Origin: CBDCME01 sp965218865
Lineage (GTDB): Bacteria; Pseudomonadota; Alphaproteobacteria; JAAXGF01
Direction of reading: 5' to 3'
Assembly: GCA_965218865.1 (NCBI GenBank)
Contig: CBDCME010000060.1
Location: 1 to 24,047, forward strand
DNA length: 24,047 bases
The first letter of the stretch is position 1, and each line of letters starts with the position of its first letter. The notes below the pieces were generated by a model, which searched no databases, was not told the DNA's origin, and saw only the letters and a list, made by a program, of their open reading frames with translations. The position numbers were made by a program, and so were the translations under genes. Below are positions 8,129 through 14,868 of this stretch, piece by piece.

Positions 8129-8152
8129 TACCTTAAACTAGGAAATTCCGAC
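8126..8152 (-). repeat. Right terminal inverted repeat of the IS1595-type element
   Basis: Bases 8126-8147 are the exact inverse of 3397-3418. The next five bases match the left end with one mismatch. Confidence 0.8.
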
Positions 8153-8176
8153 CTCGGTTAAAGCCGCCGCGCCCGC

Positions 8177-8198
8177 GAGGAAATGTTAAACTTTCCTC
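8177..8198 (+). other. Perfect hairpin in nitroreductase leader
   Basis: GAGGAAA at 8177-8183 pairs with TTTCCTC at 8192-8198 around an 8-base loop, about 77 bp before the start codon. It has no T run and could be a leader structure or an operator. Confidence 0.35.
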
Positions 8199-8274
8199 CG
8201 GATCGGTCCTGGTATCATCACGACCGCGCCTTTGCCCGCGAGTGGGTCGGAAATGAGCGGACAATCCTGAACCT

Positions 8275-9483
8275 ATGACCTTAAAAACCAAGACCCCGCT
8301 CAGTGACGTTGCTGGCGTCGCCGACGCGGTGGCGCGAGTGCGCGCCTACCATCAGCGCACAAAGCACATGCCGGGGCGTTACGCCCCGGGGCCGGGATAC
8401 ATGGACTGGGCTAACCAGCCCGATCCGTTTAGGCGCTTCTCGGGTGCCCGATTGTTCAAATTGCCACTTGTTCCAGACGATCGTACGCCGCCCTATGACT
8501 CGGTGCTCGATTCCAAGGAGATACCGCCGCGGCCGCTTACTGTGGAGAGCCTTGGCCTGTTTCTCGAACTCTCGCTAGGGATTACCGCTTGGAAGCAACT
8601 CCAGGACACGCGCTGGGCGTTACGCAGCAAAGCGAACCGGCTTAGCCCGGATCGCGTCGATTGGCCGGAAATTACCGCTGTCGAGGCCGCCACGGTCAAG
8701 CCGTCAACGGCATCGCTCCCGTTCGCCGATTCGGGAGCAACCAGCGCTCGTGCCTTGGGACCAAGGTGTGAAACCGTACGAGCGGCGGTGATCATCCGTC
8801 AGCGACGAAGTGCCGTCCAATTGGACGGGAAAACCGGACTGTCCCTTGACGCCTTTTTCAGGATGCTTGCGCGCACACTCCCCGATCGTTCGCACCCACC
8901 ATGGAGGGCGATCAATTTTTCAGCCCGGGTCCATTTGTGCCTGTTCGTGCACCGGATTGATAAGCTTTCACCAGGTCTATACGTTCTTGTGCGGGACGGG
9001 GCCCGCCTCGACGCCTTCCGTGATGCCTGTCACCCTCGGTTTGCCTGGGAACACGTCGAGTCGAGCGACATACCGCTCTACGCCTTAGCCCTCGGCGATT
9101 GCCGTGCGGCCGCCACTCACGCAAGCTGCTTCCAAGAAATCGCCGGCGACAGCGCCTTCAGCCTGGGCATGGTGGCCGACTTTGCGCGCACTCTCGATGA
9201 GGAAGGGGCATGGGCCTACCGTCGCCTCTTCTGGGAATCCGGTTTGATCGGCCAAGTGCTTTATCTTGAGGCCGAGGCCGCTGGTGTGCGCTCAACCGGC
9301 ATGGGTTGTTACTTCGATGACTTCGTGCATCAGCTGTTCGACATCGATCTCTCGGACGATGCTTGGCAGAGCCTTTATCACTTTACCGTCGGCGGGGCCG
9401 TGGACGACGTGTGCTTAACCACGCTACCGGCCTACGGCCACTTACCCCTTGAGCGAACCTCGTCGGGTCGGTCAGGGATATAA
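8275..9483 (+). CDS. SagB/ThcOx-type nitroreductase, probably internally deleted
   Basis: This 402-residue protein resembles the large two-domain nitroreductase-like (SagB/ThcOx) flavoproteins, which are usually well over 500 residues. The N-terminus is typical: AYHQRTKHMPGRYAPGPGYMDWANQPDPFRRF (residues 24-55), then LGLFLELSLGITAWK (93-107) and DTRWALR (111-117). In this family the next residues should be the FMN-binding segment of the type NPSSGNLHPTEGY. Here residue 118 jumps to SKANRLSPDRVDWPEI, which normally lies about 150 residues further on. The second half is complete (RQRRSAVQLDGKTGLSLDAFFRMLARTLP onward to VGGAVDDVCLTTLPAYGHL). An in-frame deletion near 8626 is therefore likely, and flavin binding by the first domain would be lost. 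The Shine-Dalgarno region before the ATG is weak. The substrate is unknown. Confidence 0.7.
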   Translation: MTLKTKTPLSDVAGVADAVARVRAYHQRTKHMPGRYAPGPGYMDWANQPDPFRRFSGARLFKLPLVPDDRTPPYDSVLDSKEIPPRPLTVESLGLFLELSLGITAWKQLQDTRWALRSKANRLSPDRVDWPEITAVEAATVKPSTASLPFADSGATSARALGPRCETVRAAVIIRQRRSAVQLDGKTGLSLDAFFRMLARTLPDRSHPPWRAINFSARVHLCLFVHRIDKLSPGLYVLVRDGARLDAFRDACHPRFAWEHVESSDIPLYALALGDCRAAATHASCFQEIAGDSAFSLGMVADFARTLDEEGAWAYRRLFWESGLIGQVLYLEAEAAGVRSTGMGCYFDDFVHQLFDIDLSDDAWQSLYHFTVGGAVDDVCLTTLPAYGHLPLERTSSGRSGI

Positions 9484-9849
9484 CCAAGTCGGAGTTCTGC
9501 CCAACGTAGGATCGGCCCCCCTCTGACAATCGATCTGTTTCACGAACTTCGGCTATGCCTTGCCTTCCGGATCGCAGCTACAACACGTTGCGCATAGCGG
9601 CACACAACGAAAGTTCTAGCCGACTTCGACCGCTGTTTCCAAGCAAGCGGACCCTGAATGATCAGGGTCAACACCGGGAGTTATGACCTGAAGCGGCCTA
9701 GGCTCCGTGTGAACCGTAACACCCTCGCCACGGAAATGACCCCCTCGACCACGCTCACGAGGGTCAGTTCGTTCATTGACGATAGGAGAACTCGACCCAT
9801 GTGACCAATGAGGACCTGATTCGCGTCTGACCCTCACGTGTGTGGCGAT
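9484..9849 (+). other. 366-bp region without a supported gene
   Basis: No coding sequence is convincing here. Two dyads stand out: ACCCTGA ATGA TCAGGGT at 9650-9667, and a longer imperfect one around 9737-9768 in which TGACCCCCTCG faces CGAGGGTCA. It may be the degraded end of another mobile element. Confidence 0.4.
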
Positions 9850-9951
9850 TTATCGAGGATCAGATGGAGTCATCCGGGGAATGTTGGTTATCCGCTTATA
9901 AATAGCGGTGGAGAGGGGAGTTGGCAGTGCACAAGCTGCTATGGTTATTAC
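9850..9951 (-). pseudogene. 3' piece of an ORF split by two IS630 elements
   Basis: This is the last third (34 codons with stop) of a small frame rebuilt from 12488-12610, 11064-11314 and this segment. It reads VITIAACALPTPLSTAIYKRITNIPRMTPSDPR. It joins the middle piece in frame when the IS630 element at 9952-11063 and one TA are removed (ATA TTA then GTA ATA). The stretch ILVITIAACALPTPL is hydrophobic. The product is not recognised. Confidence 0.5.
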
Positions 9952-11063
9952 TAATATCCCAAAATAATACCTGACATATTGATCGGACTGTGCTATACAT
10001 GGTGCATGGAAGCGCGTGACTTTCGTGGCATTGGTCGGGCGGCGCAGGAGGAACTCCGGCGTCGGGCGATCGTGCTTGTCGAGCAGGGTGGATCGAGCCG
10101 GGCCGAGGCGGCCAGGGTTGTTGGCGTGCAGCGGCAGACGGTCAACATCTGGCTCAAGCGGTATCGCGAACGGGGCGAGGACGGCCTCCTGGATGGTCGT
10201 CGGGTTTCCGGACGCAAGGGCAAGGGGGCGCTGACCACCGAGGAGGGCCGGCAAGTCCGCCGCTGGATCGCCGACAAGACGCCCGATCAGCTCAAACTGC
10301 CGTTTGCATTGTGGACGTCCCGTGCGGTGCGCGAGTTGATCGAGCGCCGGTTGGGCAAGCGCCTTGGCCTGTCGACCGTCCAGCTCTACCTGAAGCGCTG
10401 GGGCATGACCCCGCAAAAGCCGCTGGCGCGCGCCAAACAACGCTCGCCCGCCGCCGTGGCCGCCTGGTTGGAGCGCGACTACCCGGCGATCGCCGGGCGC
10501 GCCAAGCGAGAGAGAGCCGTCGTCTACTGGGGCGACGAGACCGGCATCTCCAACCAAGACCAGATCGGCCGCAGTTATGCCCCAAGAGGCCAGACGCCGG
10601 TGGTTGGCCGGACCGCCAAGAAGATCTCCAAGAGCATGATTTCGGCCGTCTCCAACCGCGGCCTGATGCGCTTCATGCTGTATGATGGGGCGCTTAACGT
10701 CGATCGCTTCATCATCTTCCTGCGGCGGCTGATCAAGGACGCAAAGCAGAAGGTGTTCCTGATCATAGATAACCTGAAGGTGCACCACGCCAAGTGGGTC
10801 AAGGCCTGGACTCTGAGCCATCGCCACGAGATCGAGCTGTTCTACCTCCCGGCCCCCGAGTGCAACCCGGACGAATACTTGAACAACGATGTCAAGCAGA
10901 AGTTGCGCCAAAAGCCGCAGCCCGGCACCAAGGACGAACTGGACAAGAATACCCGCGCCGTCTTGTGCGCAATTCAGCGTTCATCGGATCGAGTGCGCGG
11001 TTACTTCCGCCCCCACCCCGTCAAATACGCCGCCTGATCGTCAGGTGTCATATTAGGATATTA
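9952..11063 (+). mobile_element. IS630-family insertion sequence, copy 1
   Basis: The ends form an inverted repeat of about 24 bp with four mismatches: the left begins TAATATCCCAAAATAATACC and the right, reversed, begins TAATATCCTAATATGACACC. Each end contains the TA that IS630 elements duplicate (9952-9953 and 11062-11063). The element is about 1.1 kb and encodes one intact transposase. Confidence 0.85.
10006..11037 (+). CDS. IS630-family transposase
   Basis: This 343-residue transposase of the Tc1/mariner-IS630 superfamily has an N-terminal helix-turn-helix (SSRAEAARVVGVQRQTVNIWLKRY, about residues 30-53). A second winged-helix region follows (about 75-135), then the DDE core: D177 in VYWGDETGI, D255 in LIIDNLKVHH, and E290 in YLPAPECNPDEYLNND. 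I take the ATG at 10006, which gives MEARDFRGIG; an upstream TTG at 9979 would reach into the terminal repeat. The reading frame is intact, so the element may be active. The gene ends 26 bp before the right end of the element. Confidence 0.92.
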   Translation: MEARDFRGIGRAAQEELRRRAIVLVEQGGSSRAEAARVVGVQRQTVNIWLKRYRERGEDGLLDGRRVSGRKGKGALTTEEGRQVRRWIADKTPDQLKLPFALWTSRAVRELIERRLGKRLGLSTVQLYLKRWGMTPQKPLARAKQRSPAAVAAWLERDYPAIAGRAKRERAVVYWGDETGISNQDQIGRSYAPRGQTPVVGRTAKKISKSMISAVSNRGLMRFMLYDGALNVDRFIIFLRRLIKDAKQKVFLIIDNLKVHHAKWVKAWTLSHRHEIELFYLPAPECNPDEYLNNDVKQKLRQKPQPGTKDELDKNTRAVLCAIQRSSDRVRGYFRPHPVKYAA

Positions 11064-11314
11064 ATATTTCAGTTACGCAATGTCCCAAGTAGAGGTCAAT
11101 GGTCGGAGATTCGAGGATTTTATTCTTAAGAAAACCCTTTAGTGTTACCTGGTCGATCGACACCTCTTCTGTTATAAACGCGGCGGCGACCACATCCGGG
11201 TTGACGTATTCGGGAATAGCCGTGTTTTCGAAAATAGCTTTGGGTCTTTCGCCCAGATAGTGCAGACTGTTGTCTGACAAACAATCTTGATAATAATTAT
11301 CTAAATTCCGGAAG
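11064..11314 (-). pseudogene. Middle piece of an ORF split by two IS630 elements
   Basis: The whole interval between the two IS630 elements is open in one minus-strand frame and reads YFRNLDNYYQDCLSDNSLHY onward to LYLGHCVTEIL. It is open to the very edge of each element and joins in frame to the flanking pieces at both TA sites. Together the three pieces give 159 codons from a GTG at 12610, or 130 from an internal ATG (MRGSIVFSF). The composition looks protein-like (LGERPKAIFENTAIPEYVNPDVVAAAFITEEVSIDQVTLKG), but I do not recognise a family. A short fragment starting with TTG at 11280 is unlikely to function. Confidence 0.55.
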
Positions 11315-11329
11315 TAATACCAACCGCCC

Positions 11330-11912
11330 TTAACATTGACTTGTGCGAGCCCACGCTCTGGGGCCGATGGACATGATCTTCCAAGGTTGGTCGGTCAGGT
11401 TGTTCCAGGCTTGGCAAGAGGCCTCGACGATGGCTTCATAGGAGTCGAAGACACGATTGGAGAGCCAGTTCTGGCGGAGGTATTGCCCGACATTTTCGGC
11501 GGGATTGAGCTCCGGGGACTTGGGTGGCAAAGGCACGAGGGAGATGTTCTCCGGGATGCCGAGTTTGGCAGTGGTGTGCCATGCGGCTTGGTCGAGCAGC
11601 ACGACGGCATGGGCGTTTGGGGCAACGGCCCGGCTGATTTCCTCGAGATGCAGGTCCATGGCTTCAGTATTGGCGCGCGGCATGACCAGCGCCGCGCCCT
11701 CACCGCGCTCGGGGCAGATGGCGCCGAAGAGATACGCCGAAGAGGTCCGTAGGTCCTTGACCTGGCGCGGGCGCGATCCCTTTGGGGCCCACTGGCGCAC
11801 CAGGCTGTTCTTTTGGCCGACGCGCATTTCATCTTGAAACCAAACCTCGATGGGCGTGTCCGGTGGCTGTGCCGCTACGATTTTCGCCAAGTGTTCGGGA
11901 AAACTTTTTTTT
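11330..11912 (-). CDS. IS630 transposase, catalytic half (ORF B frame)
   Basis: This frame carries the DDE core: D in EVWFQDEMRVGQ, D in VVLLDQAAWHTT, and E in PPKSPELNPAENVGQYLRQNW. It has no good ribosome-binding site of its own near its start and continues ORF A in sense. The two frames meet at a run of eight A on the minus strand (11912-11905). ORF A reads AAA AAA AAG while ORF B needs one fewer base. The full protein would therefore come from slippage on the A run, or this copy carries a one-base insertion. The coordinates given start at the A run. Confidence 0.85.
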
Positions 11913-12395
11913 AAATTCCTCCTGTGCCCGCGCATCCTGGCCGACGTGGCGCGGGCGCGCGGAAATATGCGAGAACCCGAGCGCGGCCAGCAGCTTGCCG
12001 ACGCTCCGCTCGTGATAGTCCACGCCGAAGCGCGTTCGGATCAGTTGCTTGAGATCGATGCAGCGCCAGCGCACGACCCCATCCCGTTCGGGATCGGGAC
12101 CGGCCTCGATAGCCCGCGAAAGCGCCGCCATTTGCGACGGCGTCAACCGACGCAACGCCCCGTTCGGCTTGCGGTCGATCAGACCGGCCGGACCTCCCGC
12201 GTTGAACCGGTGAACCCAGTCCCGCAACGTCTGCCGATCCATGCCGCCAATACCCGCCGCGCACGCTCGATCCATCCCATCGTAGATGGCCGCCATCGAC
12301 AAAAGCCGGCGCGCCTGGTTCCCATCATCGCTCCGTGCCGCAAGAACACGGACTCTTTCAGCATCAAAGTCGTTTCGCAAAGGAATCGTTGGCAT
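11829..12395 (-). CDS. IS630 transposase, DNA-binding half (ORF A frame)
   Basis: ORF A starts at an ATG preceded by GGGAG about nine bases upstream, and begins MPTIPLRNDFDAERVRVLAA. It contains helix-turn-helix modules (GMDRQTLRDWVHRFNAGGPAGLIDRK) and the winged-helix part (IRTRFGVDYHERSVGKLLAALGFSH) that bind the terminal repeats. After the A run at 11912-11905 it continues about 27 residues in a non-family frame and stops at 11829. The ORF A/ORF B arrangement with a homopolymer at the overlap is a known theme in insertion sequences. ORF A alone lacks all catalytic residues. Confidence 0.85.
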   Translation of the reverse strand: MPTIPLRNDFDAERVRVLAARSDDGNQARRLLSMAAIYDGMDRACAAGIGGMDRQTLRDWVHRFNAGGPAGLIDRKPNGALRRLTPSQMAALSRAIEAGPDPERDGVVRWRCIDLKQLIRTRFGVDYHERSVGKLLAALGFSHISARPRHVGQDARAQEEFKKKFSRTLGENRSGTATGHAHRGLVSR

Positions 12396-12487
12396 TGAAC
12401 ACACTCCCTTGTTGCCAACAACCTTGAATCACACAAAACCTGCGTGTAAACCTTTGCGCGAGTCAAACTCTGGGGCGGTTGGTATTA

Positions 12488-12610
12488 TTCGGTGAAAAAA
12501 CTGAAAACGATGCTTCCCCTCATGGCTGGTATGCCGCGCATCAAGCAAACAGCACGTATACCGAAGAGTCCGAAAAGTATAATAGGAGAAGGTTGGCTTG
12601 AGAAAAACAC
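12488..12610 (-). pseudogene. 5' piece of an ORF split by two IS630 elements
   Basis: In frame with the piece at 11064-11314, this segment reads FFSSQPSPIILFGLFGIRAV onward to FSFFTE, up to the IS edge. The join TTC ACC GAA TAC TTC CGG restores the frame after the element and one TA are removed. A stop lies directly before the GTG at 12610, so the start is this GTG or an internal ATG (12523 or later). No clear Shine-Dalgarno sequence is visible. This is the weakest of the three pieces. Confidence 0.4.
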
Positions 12611-13022
12611 TCACGCCGAGATGTCTGGTATTAGCACAGAATGGAGAATAGAGCCGAGCGTATATCCTCTTCTTTATTTCTTGCTGATGAGTTGCCCTGA
12701 GGATGACAGGTGTGAGTGATGGGCGGGGTTGGGCACGTTGGCCATCGCGTGTCAAGTCGAGTGGGCGATTAACCTAGTGTAGCGACACACACACAGATGA
12801 TTCATCAGCAGAGAGCGCAAGGCTTTGATATTGTTGCTGACTTTACGTTTGAGCATGATCATTTTGAATTGGACCTTGCACTGGAGATACGGGCCCAAGA
12901 CATTAAGTGCCGATAATTTCGCGAGCCACTGTCGCTTGGTCGCAGACAACCGACGTGTCATCCTGCCATCCAGGAGGTCGAGCCGATGACAAAAGAAGGG
13001 AGAATCGGGGAGAACGAGGTAC
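12611..13022 (-). other. 412-bp region without a supported gene
   Basis: Only short, compositionally poor frames occur on either strand. It lies between the IS630 element and an IS5-type end fragment and may be degraded host or transposon sequence. Confidence 0.4.
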
Positions 13023-13212
13023 GTAGTCGTCCGTGAAGAACCCTGATTTCAAGCTGAAGCGGCGATTGGGTTTGCGGTGGGGTGCGAGATGTCGCTGAGG
13101 AGCGCGGCCAGGATTTGGACAAACAAACGCCTCAGCCATTTGAGGACAAGGCGGTAGTTGTAGCCGGCGCCGGCGAGGATGGCGTTGATCTTGTCGCCGT
13201 CGCGGCCTTTGA
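13023..13212 (-). repeat. 190-bp IS5-type terminal fragment
   Basis: These 190 bases are identical to 20168-20357, the end of the complete IS5-type element that encodes the transposase C-terminus and terminal repeat. The match begins at GTAGTCG and ends abruptly inside the transposase frame. The rest of that copy is absent. It replaces the 3' part of the CHASE2-PAS gene. Both copies lie in the same orientation. Confidence 0.9.
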
Positions 13213-14508
13213 CTGCCGCCGACGCGCCGGGCGATCTCCGGAAACAGGGTTGCGATATGTTCCCCGGTCATGCCGTCCTCCGGGTAGCCGAAAATTTCCC
13301 GGGCGGCGGCGTTCGCCGTCTCGATGCCACCGTCCTCGCGAACCGTGAGAATACCGTCGAAGGTGTTCGCGACGATGTTGCGCATCAGGGTATCCGTGCG
13401 CTTCAATTTCAATCCCTGGACGAGCAGGCTCACGGTTTGGCGGTCGATCCGGCTCACCATTTCGACGGCGAAAACCAGAGCAATTGTGAGGATCAACGGC
13501 GTCGTATCGACGAGCAACGGTGTTGCTCCCTGGACCATCGTCGAGAGGGCGATCACGCCCAGCGGAAAGCCCTAACAACAGCAATAGAATTTGCTTCCAC
13601 GACCATTGGCCGAGACGGGGCCCAAGGAGGCCGACGACGATCATGGTGACGAGCAGGATCGGGATCGGGGCCGTTTTTTGCAGCGCCCGCCCCTGGACCA
13701 GGGACTGGTAGGCCAGTGCGTGAATGATCACGCCGCTGAGCGAGACGTGCACCGGAACCGGAAAATAGTCCTGTAGTTGGAGCGCGGTGGCGCCGATAAT
13801 CACTTGTTTTCCCGCCACCACGGCCGGGTCGAAGCGTCCGTTGAAGACGTCCGCGAAAGACAGCCGCGGGATCGATGTCGGCGAGATGCCGAAATCGATG
13901 TAGAACGACCGGTGGGGGAGTAGTGCCTTACCGGCAAGAAATGCGGAGAGCGACGGTAGCGAGTGCTCGCGCCACGCCTCTAGAACCGACATGCGGCGAA
14001 CGATCGAGTCCTTTTCCGGTTGGGCGTTGATCGACACCAGCCGAACGTGGGGCTGAAGCGCCGGCAAGGGTTCGGTCAAGATGATTTCCGGGCCGCTTTT
14101 TCCCTGGTGGAGTTGCTTGAATATCGGCAGGACAACTCTCTTGTCGGCCGCCGCGAAGGAACGAACGAGGGCCTCGTCGGCTTCCGCGCTGGATTCGGCG
14201 CTGAATTCGATGTCGAAGGCGACATGGCGGGCGCCAGCGGCGACGAGATTATCGACCAACTGGGCGTGATAGGTTCGGGGCCACGGCCAGACCGAGAGTT
14301 CGCCCAAACTCGGCGGGTCGATCATGACGATGACCAGACCGTCGGAAGCCTCCTGCTTCGTCAACTGAAAGCGGAGGTCGGTGAGTCTGTATTCAAGTGC
14401 TTCGAGACCGCCGGCGAGATAGATCACCGCGACGAGGGCGAACGAGAAGAGCGACGGAAGGAATTTTCGCAGGCCTGGTCGGGCCTTTGCCGGATCGCTC
14501 TCACGCAT
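13213..14508 (-). pseudogene. CHASE2-PAS membrane sensor, frameshifted and truncated
   Basis: The N-terminal 280 or so residues form a CHASE2 extracytoplasmic sensor domain preceded by a membrane segment (FLPSLFSFALVAVIYLAGG, about 16-34). Visible features include VIVMIDPPSLGELSVWPWPR, HVAFDIEFS, and VVAGKQVIIGATALQLQDYFPVP. A second membrane region begins at IPILLVTMIVVGLLG. Near 13570-13576 the frame shifts by one base. The next frame continues sensibly (VIALSTMVQGATPLLVDTTPLILTIALVFAVEMVSRIDRQ) into a PAS domain (NTFDGILTVREDGGIETANAAAREIFGYPEDGMTGEHI). The PAS domain is cut at RRVGG by the IS5-type fragment, so the output domain (usually a cyclase or kinase) is missing. It is divergent from the FecR gene, a pairing often seen for CHASE2 sensors. 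Confidence 0.85.
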
Positions 14509-14694
14509 CTCGTCACCGCGGTGTCATCGGTTGGAAATCGACCGGGCGCTTGTTCGACGAAAGCTCCCGTGCACGAACCCATTTCTCACGCAACTATCCC
14601 CAAGGGTTTACCTTTTTATCCTTAACGCAACCTTTGCGTCGCCGCGGGAAATCGCGAGAGCGCGGAGCCGTGCTGGCCGCGCGCACCGACCTTA

Positions 14695-14708
14695 GGGAAA
14701 TATTTCCC
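14695..14708 (+). promoter_or_regulatory. 14-bp perfect palindrome, possible operator
   Basis: GGGAAATATTTCCC is a perfect dyad in the 360-bp gap between the divergent CHASE2 and FecR genes. It could bind a dimeric regulator; nothing identifies which one. Confidence 0.35.
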
Positions 14709-14783
14709 GGGAGAGCGTTTTGCGGGTGCCTTGCGCTCGTGACGGCCCGTACTTTCGGTGTGGGGTATTACATACAATTTGGT

Positions 14784-14812
14784 TTCGTTGGTTAGTTCTT
14801 GATGCTTATAAT
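14784..14812 (+). promoter_or_regulatory. Possible sigma70-type promoter for the FecR gene
   Basis: A perfect TATAAT at 14807-14812 lies 57 bp before the start codon in a locally AT-rich stretch. The best -35 at 17-bp spacing is TTCGTT (14784-14789), which is weak. Confidence 0.45.
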
Positions 14813-14868
14813 TTGTAAATTTTTGTTCCTTACACTCTCCGCAAATTTCAGGTTTGTCGGTGGGTGAA

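Larger units (their letters stand above)
3392..8152 (-). mobile_element. IS1595-family transporter element with cargo genes
   Basis: The element is bounded by an inverted repeat: 3397-3418 is the exact reverse complement of 8126-8147. Adding GTCG on each side with one mismatch extends it to 27 bp. Inside, all on the minus strand, are an IS1595-type transposase (7167-8054), a coupled P63C-domain gene (6253-7170) and a third gene split by a nested ISAs1 element. Without the nested element the unit is about 2.7 kb, longer than a plain IS1595 insertion. Passenger genes are known in this family. I find no direct repeat at the ends (the 8 bp outside each end differ), so the target duplication has decayed, the ends are misplaced, or a rearrangement occurred. 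Base composition is visibly less GC-rich than that of argDF. Confidence 0.75.
11315..12487 (-). mobile_element. IS630-family insertion sequence, copy 2
   Basis: This is a different IS630 type from copy 1. The left end reads TAATACCAACCGCCC, and the right end is its exact inverse over 15 bp, with further partial matching (TTGAC) inside. TA is present at both edges (11315-11316 and 12486-12487). The element is about 1.17 kb with two overlapping transposase frames on the minus strand. Confidence 0.85.

Noticed and set aside
9616..9837. 73-codon minus-strand frame
   Set aside because: It is rich in Arg/Gly/Pro, lies across dyads, and has no Shine-Dalgarno sequence or family likeness.
9850..10911. 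353-codon minus-strand frame opposite the IS630 transposase
   Set aside because: It is a shadow of the transposase. Only its last 34 codons, outside the element, were kept as part of the interrupted small gene.
12429..12755. 108-codon minus-strand frame spanning the IS630 right end
   Set aside because: It crosses the element boundary and reads as unusual composition; the adjacent frame is the one that joins across the insertion.
12903..13022. Tail of the CHASE2 reading frame beyond the IS5-type fragment, containing QDDTSVVC, which recalls a PP2C-type phosphatase end
   Set aside because: The resemblance is limited to a few residues and the flanking sequence does not fit; it is too weak to call.
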